Origin: Limnoraphis robusta CS-951 | GTDB taxonomy: Bacteria; Cyanobacteriota; Cyanobacteriia; Cyanobacteriales; Microcoleaceae | NCBI RefSeq assembly: GCF_000972705.2 | Contig: NZ_LATL02000289.1 | Location: 1-13,214 of the forward strand | Direction: 5' to 3' | Length of the DNA stretch: 13,214 nt | In this document: positions 7,888 through 13,214 of the stretch, in pieces | Layout of the letters: every line of letters starts with the position of its first letter | How positions within the stretch are numbered: the first letter of the stretch is position 1 | Made by a program: the position numbers and the translations under genes | The notes under the pieces: generated by a model | What the model was told of the DNA's origin: nothing | What the model saw: only the letters and a program-made list of their open reading frames with translations | Databases searched by the model: none

Positions 7888-7936
7888 ACAGAGAGGGGTT
7901 TTTACCTAACCCAACTCCCTGCTTGTCTGTCTTTTT
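7886..7936 (+). terminator. Probable intrinsic terminator of the PEP-synthase-like gene
   Basis: AGACAGA at 7886-7892, overlapping the stop codon, pairs with TCTGTCT at 7926-7932. An inner AGGG/CCCT stem forms across a small asymmetric loop, and TTTTT follows at 7932-7936. It lies between two convergent genes. The T-run follows only on the plus strand, so it should work mainly for the PEP-synthase-like transcript. Confidence 0.55.
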
Positions 7937-7941
7937 ATCTC

Positions 7942-8445
7942 TTAGTTTTCCACCCGAGAAATAACTTCTTCAGGCGATAAATTCCCAAAGATGACTGACA
8001 TAATCCCCGGTAAATATTTATCCATGCTCGTCACATTCGAGTAGACTAAGTGCTTCACCAAGGTTGAGGAGAGGCGATCGCCTTCGACATCTAAACTGGT
8101 TTTATAGCGAATCTCTCCATCATAGAAATTCATTTCAAAGTTGCCGATGACAATCCCATAATTTATCATCGTCAGAAAGGTTGCTATGCTATAGCGTTTG
8201 TGGTCAGGGACTTTCACCGGAAAAACCGAATAGACACTCAGTTGTTTTTCTTCTTCACGGGCGATCATGTAGCAGTCAAATCTGCCATTTTTCCCTTCTA
8301 TTCCTAATGCTAAAACCCGGCGATGTTCAATCTCTTTAAAGACCCAACCATCTTCATCAAAGAACTCGAGCAGGGTATCAAACAAAGGTTTGTCTGTCAA
8401 CTCTTCCTTCGAGACTATTTCTGGATTTTGTTCTGAAGCAATCAT
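7942..8445 (-). CDS. YbjN-domain protein (CesT/YbjN-like fold)
   Basis: The product is a 167-residue soluble protein. The segment FDTLLEFFDEDGW.F..IE at about 22-41, followed by alternating strands (RFDCYMIAREEEKQLSVYSVFPVKVP), the helix-turn RYSIATFLTMINYGIVIGNFEMNFYDGEIRYK and a C-terminal amphipathic helix, is the pattern of the YbjN family. That family shares the fold of type III secretion chaperones and is thought to bind peptides. Its job in cyanobacteria is poorly defined. The start ATG has a good AGGAG ribosome site about 12 nt upstream on the minus strand. It lies 51 bp after the 201-residue gene on the same strand and is probably cotranscribed with it. A HIP1 octamer is at 8074-8081. 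The family assignment is by remembered pattern, not by search. Confidence 0.75.
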   Translation of the reverse strand: MIASEQNPEIVSKEELTDKPLFDTLLEFFDEDGWVFKEIEHRRVLALGIEGKNGRFDCYMIAREEEKQLSVYSVFPVKVPDHKRYSIATFLTMINYGIVIGNFEMNFYDGEIRYKTSLDVEGDRLSSTLVKHLVYSNVTSMDKYLPGIMSVIFGNLSPEEVISRVEN

Positions 8446-8496
8446 AATTCTATCTATCTCCTAAAACCCTTCTTACTGTTGGTTTAAACAAGGAAT

Positions 8497-9102
8497 TCAA
8501 ATTTTTTTATTGTCCGGTGCTAGCATATCATCTTTCACCTTATTCGACTTCGGTTCAAGGTAGATCATATTACTCACTTCATAGTAAACTGGCCAATAAA
8601 AACCAACTTGACTGTAAGTGAGTCTATTTTTCTTTTCTGGAGATTCCTTGCTGTCAAATATTCGTTTGCGAGTTCCCGAAAAGATACGGTTATTTTTTTC
8701 AATGCTTTTTGCATCGGCTTTAATTTCTTTTTCGATCTCTTCGGCTTGAACCCCTTCCGTGATTAATTGAAAACAGCGTTCAATCACTCGACGAATAGTT
8801 TCACGTTCTCTCGACTCATACTGAAAAATAGGAGTTTCCACGTCTCCCTTCTCCAAAGTCAACCGATAGCAACCGTGAGGGTTCCCTTGAGGAAACCAAC
8901 CCAGTTTCAAACGATCGCCCTGCGGATCAATTGTTGAACTTGTTCCCTCAAACCTGATCGGCTGAATTAAGAGTAAATTTTCATTGTAAAAGTGAGAATT
9001 GACAATCCAACCCTCTCGAATTAATGGATCTTCATCTCCGAAAGTATTATGAATGATCGCCCAGCCACTAGGTATATTGAGTGGAACCCGTTTTGAATAC
9101 AT
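8497..9102 (-). CDS. Unrecognised 201-residue protein, upstream partner of the YbjN gene
   Basis: I do not recognise this family with confidence. The N-terminal half (1-95) looks globular, with strands around IPSGWAIIHNTFGDEDPL, NENLLLIQPIRFEG, LKLGWFPQGN and CYRLTLEKGD. Residues 97-140 form a highly charged helix (RERETIRRVIERCF, then EEIEKEIKADAKSIEKNN). A basic linker (TRKRIFDSKESPEKKNR) and a short aromatic segment (VGFYWPVYYEVSNMIYL) follow. The overall impression is a small cytosolic protein with no signal peptide or membrane span. It is the first gene of a probable two-gene unit with the YbjN protein (51-bp gap), so the two may act together. No Shine-Dalgarno sequence is seen before the ATG at 9102. 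The composition fits a real coding region and no other frame competes. Confidence 0.65.
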   Translation of the reverse strand: MYSKRVPLNIPSGWAIIHNTFGDEDPLIREGWIVNSHFYNENLLLIQPIRFEGTSSTIDPQGDRLKLGWFPQGNPHGCYRLTLEKGDVETPIFQYESRERETIRRVIERCFQLITEGVQAEEIEKEIKADAKSIEKNNRIFSGTRKRIFDSKESPEKKNRLTYSQVGFYWPVYYEVSNMIYLEPKSNKVKDDMLAPDNKKI

Positions 9103-9263
9103 GAATAATGATTGCTCAGTCTACTGAATTTCCAATGGTTATTAGCTTTTGTGCAGAAGACCAACGAAATGTCCCTGTACCGATATCGATACGCTTTCAC
9201 TCCAGCTTGATCACTCTTATCAATAACACGTTTTTCCCGCTCTCGCAAGAAAATTAGGGAATA

Positions 9264-9415
9264 GGTTACAGGGGACAGTGAACAGTGACCAGTGAACAGT
9301 GACCAGTGACCAGTGACCAGTGACCAGTGACCAGTAACCAGTGATAACTGTAAAAGCTGGTAACTGATAACTGTAAAAGCTGGTAACTGATAACTGTAAA
9401 CTGTAAACTGTAATG
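9264..9415. repeat. Long heptamer array plus two tandem 23-bp units
   Basis: Ten contiguous 7-bp units run from 9276 to 9345: CAGTGAA, CAGTGAC, CAGTGAA, five CAGTGAC, CAGTAAC, CAGTGAT. Two exact 23-bp tandem units follow at 9346-9368 and 9369-9391 (starting AACTGTAAAAGCTGG), then three AACTGTA heptamers at 9392-9412. The array sits in the 418-bp gap (9103-9520) between ppc and the 201-residue gene. I see no gene in this gap; the minus-strand open frame here is only the translated repeat. The leader GGTTACAGGGGACAG at 9264-9278 resembles TTAGGGGACAGGGGA near 12796. Confidence 0.9.
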
Positions 9416-9465
9416 AACCCGCCCCCAAACCCCCACCATCAGTTAAAATCCTGTCTCCAAATCAA

Positions 9466-9484
9466 AGTCCTAGCCCATAGGACT
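9466..9484 (-). terminator. Candidate hairpin terminator downstream of ppc
   Basis: AGTCCTA (9466-9472) and TAGGACT (9478-9484) form a perfect 7-bp stem with a 5-nt loop, 37 bp beyond the ppc stop on the minus strand. Only a weak T-rich tail (TTTGATTT) follows, so efficient intrinsic termination is uncertain. It is the best hairpin in the gap outside the repeat array. Confidence 0.35.
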
Positions 9485-9520
9485 AAGTTTAAGTGACAAC
9501 TGTTTACTGATCACTGTAAA

Positions 9521-12500
9521 TCAGCCTGTATTTCGCATTCCGGCGGCAATTCCATTAATCGTAAGCAACGCACCGCGTAACAGTTCACCCTTGCTATAGC
9601 GGGAATGAATCACTCCCGGCGCACTGGCAAGTCCATGCTGACGTAAACGCTTTAATAGAGCCACTTGTAGCAAACCCAAGGGAATAATTGTACCATTGCG
9701 TAACTGTACTGAACGTTGCAAGGTGGGATCGCCATCTAATAAGCGTTCATGTTCGGTAATTTGTAGAACCAGTTGACGGGTGAGGTGAAATTCCTGAGCA
9801 ATTTGTTCGTACAAGGCTTCAAACCGTTCAAGATTTTCTCGATCACTCAACTCTTTAACATAGTGGTGAGCCATTTGCATATCGACTTTAGCCAGGGTCA
9901 TTTCCACCTTAGAGATCGTCGTGCGGAAAAACGGCCATTTGTAGTAGAAGTAACGCAACAGTTTGATATGTTCTTCCGGTGCTTTTTGGACAAATTCTTG
10001 TAACGCCGCACCCACACCGTACCAGGAGGGGAGTAGAAAACGGCTTTGAGTCCAGCTAAACACCCAAGGAATGGCTCTTAAACCCGAAATATCCTTTTTC
10101 TTGTCTCCCTGACGTCGAGACGGACGAGAACTAATTTGCAGTTGGCTAATTTCTTGAATGGGAGTGACTTGATCAAAAAACTCGACTAAATCAGGTTGTT
10201 CGTAGATCAAGGCGCGATAATGCGATCGCGATTTCACGGATAATTCTTCCATGATCTGATTCCAAGGTTCAATCTCATCAAACCCTGTATGCAGGAGGCT
10301 GGCTTGGATCACTGCGGTCGAGACGCTTTCAAGATTATAAAGCGCCAACTCAGCTAGAGAATATTTCGAGGCGAGGACTTCCCCTTGTTCAGTAATCTTA
10401 ATCCGACCGCTAATACTCTTACCGGGTTGAGATAAAATCGCTTTGTAAGCAGGACCGCCTCCGCGTCCGACTGAACCGCCCCGACCGTGGAAGATGCGAA
10501 GATTAACGTTGTAGGACTCTGCGACTTTTTGTAGGGCTTTTTGGGCTTTGTGAATTTCCCAGTTACTACTTAAGAACCCCGAATCCTTGTTACTATCGGA
10601 GTAGCCCAACATAATCTCTTGGAGGGAGCGATCCGTATCTTTAGAGTTGTGCTGATAATGTTCGTAACCTCCAGCTAGCATGGCGCGATACAGGGGTAAA
10701 TCGAACAAATTGTTCATCACAATCGGAGCGCATTTGAGATCTTCGACGGTTTCAAATAGCGGCACCACCAGGAGATTGGCAATTCCGGTAGCGGGGTCAT
10801 AAAGTCCAGCTTCTTTGGCCAGGAGTAAAACTTCTAGTAGGTCACTGACTTCGTGACTCATACTGATAATATAAGTTTGACAGATCTCAGCGCCGAATTC
10901 CCGTTGGAGATCCCGCATCGTGCGGAAGGTTTGAATGGTTTCGCAGGTTTTCTCGGAAAAGGGAAGTTCAGAAGGAATCAGAGGACGACGGGTTTGAAGT
11001 TCGGTAGACAGCCACAGGGAGCGTTCAGCTTCGGAGAGTTCGTTGTAAGATTTGGGTAGGATTTGTAGATATTCAGCAATTTCACTAAGGGCGTTGGAGT
11101 GAACGGACGACTCCTGACGCATATCCAGACGAGCGAGGGAGAACCCGTAAATTTCAACTTGACAGAGGAGATTTTCCAGATCGCGACAATCGATGCCTGT
11201 TTCGTGTAAATTGCGCTGAATCAGGGTGAGTTCTTCCAGGAATTCCCCGCCAGACTGGTAAAAACTACCCGCATTTTTCTCAGGACTGAGAAGTTTTTCC
11301 CGCTCTAGGGTCACATCATCGCTATTGTAAAGCCGCCAGTTGCGATCGCGAGTATTTTCGAGTCGTTTTTGAACGTAGGCTAATTTCAGACGATAGGGTT
11401 CTTGGCGATAGCGGATGGCGAGTTGATCGTAGATTTCCGGGATTTGTGTGCGATCGCGATCGAGGGACTCGAGTAATTCCGGCAGGACATCACTCCAGTG
11501 TAGCGATAAACTTAACAGCCCGTTGAGGGCTTGAACTGCACAGATGTATTTTTCCAGGACTAAATGCCGTTGATAGCAAGCGGTTCGCCAGGTCACTTCT
11601 GGAGTCACAGAGGGGTTTCCATCGCGATCAGCTCCCACCCAAGAACCAAATTTGCAAAAATCGTATTTAGGAGGCTTTAGGTAGGGGAAGGAGGCGTTTA
11701 GGGCGTGTTTGATGCGTTGATAGAGTTGGGGAATGGCATCAAACAAAACTTCTTGGAAGTAATGTAGGGTGTAGTCTACTTCATCGAGAACTGTGGGCTT
11801 AAACTGATGGAGTTCGTCAGTACGCCACCACAGGCGTATTTCTTCCGTCAGTTGATCGTAGAGTTCATCTGTCCAGGAGGAGAGGGTTGAGGCTTGATCG
11901 ATTAGATTTTCGCTGACTCCTCTGACATTGAGATCGACTTGATCAAGTTGTTGTAAAACTTTAGCAATGCGGCGTTGTTTCGTGCGGATGGTATGGCGTA
12001 CAATTTCGGTGGGATGGGCGGTAAACACCAAGCGAACATCGAGGCGATCAATTAATCTTTGGATTTGTTGGGAGGGAACGTTTAAACATCGCAACATCGG
12101 GAACAGGTGATGAAAGGTTGCTAATTCCTGTCCGGCTTGATATTGGGTCGAGATATCGGAAAGATTGAGCGGATATTCTCGTTCGTCTGAGAACCGTTGA
12201 TTGCGAGTTTCAAAGGTTGAATTTTTTTGATCTTTGGGGATCAGCAGTTGCTTTTCGGTCGATAGACCTTTAGTATAAGCTAGTTGTTGCTCACGTTGTT
12301 CGTAATGTTGTTCAACGATGTTAATGAGCTGGAAGTACAGGGCAAAAGCGCGAGACGCCCGAATCGATTCATTGATATCGAGCTGTTCAATTAGTTGGGA
12401 AACGTTTGACTCTTGAAAGTGAGATGCTTGTCCCTCTGGAGAGGTCATCGAGCGCATCTGCTTGAGTAAATCGACTAATTCTTGACCGCACTCTTGACGC

Positions 12501-12631
12501 AGGACTGACTCCCACAAATCTTCTACTATTTTGAGACGATTCCGCAATAATAGATCGGAATCACTTAAAGTACCATTAGATGAAACAACTTTGTTAGAGA
12601 CCTGATCTGAAGGGTGGAGCAGTGAACTCAT
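9521..12631 (-). CDS. ppc: Phosphoenolpyruvate carboxylase
   Basis: The enzyme adds bicarbonate to PEP to give oxaloacetate and phosphate, the anaplerotic step that feeds the incomplete or modified TCA pathways and amino-acid synthesis in cyanobacteria. The 1036-residue length is normal for cyanobacterial forms. All signature motifs are present: VFTAHPTE with catalytic H206 (202-209), [12 protein letters not shown] (329-340), [14 protein letters not shown] (495-508), [11 protein letters not shown] (675-685), the PEP-binding glycine loop [14 protein letters not shown] (714-727), and the invariant C-terminal GMRNTG (1031-1036). The N terminus lacks the plant phosphorylation motif, as expected in bacteria. 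The ATG at 12631 has an AGGA about 10 nt upstream on the minus strand. Three HIP1 octamers lie inside. It appears monocistronic, with its own promoter candidate and a repeat-filled 418-bp gap downstream. Nothing suggests inactivation. Confidence 0.98.
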   Translation of the reverse strand: MSSLLHPSDQVSNKVVSSNGTLSDSDLLLRNRLKIVEDLWESVLRQECGQELVDLLKQMRSMTSPEGQASHFQESNVSQLIEQLDINESIRASRAFALYFQLINIVEQHYEQREQQLAYTKGLSTEKQLLIPKDQKNSTFETRNQRFSDEREYPLNLSDISTQYQAGQELATFHHLFPMLRCLNVPSQQIQRLIDRLDVRLVFTAHPTEIVRHTIRTKQRRIAKVLQQLDQVDLNVRGVSENLIDQASTLSSWTDELYDQLTEEIRLWWRTDELHQFKPTVLDEVDYTLHYFQEVLFDAIPQLYQRIKHALNASFPYLKPPKYDFCKFGSWVGADRDGNPSVTPEVTWRTACYQRHLVLEKYICAVQALNGLLSLSLHWSDVLPELLESLDRDRTQIPEIYDQLAIRYRQEPYRLKLAYVQKRLENTRDRNWRLYNSDDVTLEREKLLSPEKNAGSFYQSGGEFLEELTLIQRNLHETGIDCRDLENLLCQVEIYGFSLARLDMRQESSVHSNALSEIAEYLQILPKSYNELSEAERSLWLSTELQTRRPLIPSELPFSEKTCETIQTFRTMRDLQREFGAEICQTYIISMSHEVSDLLEVLLLAKEAGLYDPATGIANLLVVPLFETVEDLKCAPIVMNNLFDLPLYRAMLAGGYEHYQHNSKDTDRSLQEIMLGYSDSNKDSGFLSSNWEIHKAQKALQKVAESYNVNLRIFHGRGGSVGRGGGPAYKAILSQPGKSISGRIKITEQGEVLASKYSLAELALYNLESVSTAVIQASLLHTGFDEIEPWNQIMEELSVKSRSHYRALIYEQPDLVEFFDQVTPIQEISQLQISSRPSRRQGDKKKDISGLRAIPWVFSWTQSRFLLPSWYGVGAALQEFVQKAPEEHIKLLRYFYYKWPFFRTTISKVEMTLAKVDMQMAHHYVKELSDRENLERFEALYEQIAQEFHLTRQLVLQITEHERLLDGDPTLQRSVQLRNGTIIPLGLLQVALLKRLRQHGLASAPGVIHSRYSKGELLRGALLTINGIAAGMRNTG

Positions 12632-12710
12632 AGGGCCTGTTCCTGTTTGGCAAGATTATCCTTTATTGTATGGCTTAACCTCCCGAAAATCATAGACTTT
12701 TAAGGTTTAA

Positions 12711-12738
12711 TTTCTAAGTTTTGGATTAATCTTGTCAA
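12711..12738 (-). promoter_or_regulatory. Candidate ppc promoter (-35 TTGACA, -10 TAGAAA)
   Basis: On the minus strand a perfect -35 box TTGACA (12733-12738) is followed, after a 16-bp spacer, by TAGAAA (12711-12716), a 4/6 match to TATAAT. Transcription would start near 12704, leaving a leader of about 70 nt before the ppc ATG. Confidence 0.4.
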
Positions 12739-12742
12739 GATT
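12728..12742. promoter_or_regulatory. Perfect 7+1+7 dyad overlapping the ppc -35 box, candidate operator
   Basis: AATCTTG-T-CAAGATT is a perfect inverted repeat with a single central base. It covers the whole putative -35 hexamer of ppc. Its size and symmetry suit a dimeric DNA-binding protein, which would be expected to repress from this position. No regulator is identified in the window. Confidence 0.35.
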
Positions 12743-12779
12743 TAATGATTTTTTGAGGATTGAGAACCGCCTTTAGAGT

Positions 12780-12811
12780 TATCAGTCACCAGTGATTAGG
12801 GGACAGGGGAC
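12780..12811. repeat. Short degenerate copy of the heptamer repeat
   Basis: TATCAGTCACCAGTGATTAGGGGACAGGGGACC-like sequence holds CAGTCAC and CAGTGAT units and the GGGGACAGGGGA leader that also precedes the long array at 9264. The rest of 12632-12860 holds the ppc promoter region and no visible gene. Confidence 0.55.
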
Positions 12812-12860
12812 CTATCAAAAGGCGGGAATTGCAACCGAAAAAAACGGGTGACTGATTCCT

Positions 12861-12990
12861 TTGACATACTCCCCATTTCTAAAGAAAGGGGATTCTCCAA
12901 GCCTCACGGCTTTGGATTACTGATTCATTGACAACCCTTACAGCAAGCTAGTTTCCTAACCTACTCCAGAGGGGTGAGTCTCCCCAGTCG
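12861..12990 (-). ncRNA. Possible omega-RNA (reRNA) scaffold at the IS right end
   Basis: TnpB elements make a guide RNA from the end of tnpB through the right end of the element, with the guide taken from the flanking DNA. Here the minus strand has two consecutive hairpins (12897-12915 and 12871-12891) ending at GTATGTCAA. The first 16 flanking bases would be the guide (12845-12860). The scaffold may still be transcribed or may be a fossil, since no intact tnpB is seen. The 5' limit is a guess. Confidence 0.3.
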
Positions 12991-13033
12991 TTCATCCCAT
13001 TTCAGAGATAGTTTCGGTATGCCCTACCGTACT
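12948..13033 (-). pseudogene. Frameshifted remnant of a TnpB C-terminal coding tail
   Basis: Minus-strand codons at 13033-13016 read STVGHT, and those at 12986-12948 read WGDSPLWSRLGN followed by TAG. Both resemble the C-terminal tail of cyanobacterial TnpB proteins (STVGHTG...AWGDS). Their codon starts differ by 47 bases, which is not a multiple of three, and stop codons interrupt every frame between and upstream of them. The tail is therefore frameshifted and not translatable as one protein. No zinc-ribbon or RuvC motif is visible in 13034-13214, so the homology upstream is unclear. The resemblance is from memory and short. Confidence 0.4.
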
Positions 13034-13214
13034 TGAGAAAAAAATGCTTTGTTCTCTGTACTTGGTGCTTTAAGGTTTTATATGGCCAAAGCATTTCTTG
13101 CAAGAACCCCATACCTTAAGTTTTCAAGGTTAATTGCATCGATTAGATGCTGGGTTTTTCAACTGGTTGAATACCCTGCCAGTAGAGTTATTATAGCATT
13201 AGAAAGAGCCTTAT

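Larger units (their letters stand above)
636..11457. repeat. Dispersed HIP1 octamers (GCGATCGC)
   Basis: Perfect GCGATCGC copies start at 636, 5749, 6064, 6851, 7084, 7825, 8074, 10222, 11342 and 11450. All are inside genes. None was found between 644 and 5748. HIP1 over-representation is characteristic of cyanobacterial genomes. Confidence 0.9.
12861..13214 (-). mobile_element. Decayed terminal part of an IS200/IS605-type (tnpB-bearing) element
   Basis: Read on the minus strand, the segment ends in GGAGAATCCCC, a hairpin (CCCCTTTC/GAAATGGGG, 12871-12891) and GGGGAGTATGTCAA ending at 12861. This matches the familiar cyanobacterial IS200/IS605 right-end consensus with its subterminal hairpin. 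A second stem, CCAAGCC/GGCTTTGG, lies at 12897-12915. Upstream are pieces of a TnpB C-terminal tail in shifted frames. The element runs off the right edge of the window, so its left end and any intact gene cannot be seen. Transposition of this family is by single-strand hairpin recognition without target duplication, so the absence of flanking repeats is expected. Confidence 0.6.

Noticed and set aside
9276..9412. Possible CRISPR array
   Set aside because: The units are 7 and 23 bp, contiguous, with no unique spacers and no cas genes nearby.
9021..9428. Minus-strand open frame of 135 codons over the repeat array
   Set aside because: It is the translation of the heptamer array (repeating VTGHWSL) and overlaps the start of the 201-residue gene; not a protein gene.
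10853..11059. Plus-strand open frames inside ppc (also 9773-10003)
   Set aside because: They are antisense shadows of the strongly conserved PEP carboxylase frame.
13159..13212. Short minus-strand frame KALSNAIITLLAGYSTS as part of TnpB
   Set aside because: Too short and only vaguely similar to TnpB tails; kept out of the pseudogene call.

Overview
The window looks like a piece of a filamentous-type cyanobacterial chromosome. The octamer GCGATCGC (HIP1, a cyanobacterial hallmark) occurs at least ten times. Intergenic spacers carry degenerate CAGTGAC/CAGTAAC heptamer repeats of the kind common in large cyanobacterial genomes. The encoded proteins also have a cyanobacterial flavour, including a 1036-residue PEP carboxylase and a PhoD-like protein with an NPDV-repeat N terminus. 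Genus cannot be fixed from the sequence alone.

Layout, left to right: the 3' part of a SAM-dependent methyltransferase (+); a heptamer-repeat spacer; a 731-residue protein with four NPDV repeats, a fibronectin-like domain and a PhoD-type phosphatase fold (+); a convergent GGDEF diguanylate cyclase (-); a divergently transcribed enolase-superfamily dipeptide epimerase (+); an 800-residue PEP-synthase-like protein (+), which ends in a probable terminator against a convergent pair of small genes, a YbjN-domain protein and an unrecognised 201-residue protein (both -); a 418-bp spacer with the longest heptamer array; ppc, PEP carboxylase (-), with a good promoter candidate; and, at the right edge, the decayed terminal part of an IS200/IS605-type (tnpB-bearing) element (-).

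The genes do not form one obvious pathway. The clearest metabolic link is that a PEP-synthase-like protein and PEP carboxylase lie 1.6 kb apart. The PEP-synthase-like protein, however, has lost most of the ATP-grasp signature residues while keeping the mobile-domain histidine and much of the PEP barrel. The PhoD-like protein has likewise exchanged nearly every recognisable metal ligand for a neutral residue. These two probable pseudoenzymes are the most interesting content. I found no CRISPR array, toxin-antitoxin pair, phage genes or clear defence system, and I see no convincing new multi-gene system here. The remaining points of interest are a perfect dyad over the putative ppc -35 box, the repeat arrays, and a possible omega-RNA end of the decayed insertion sequence.
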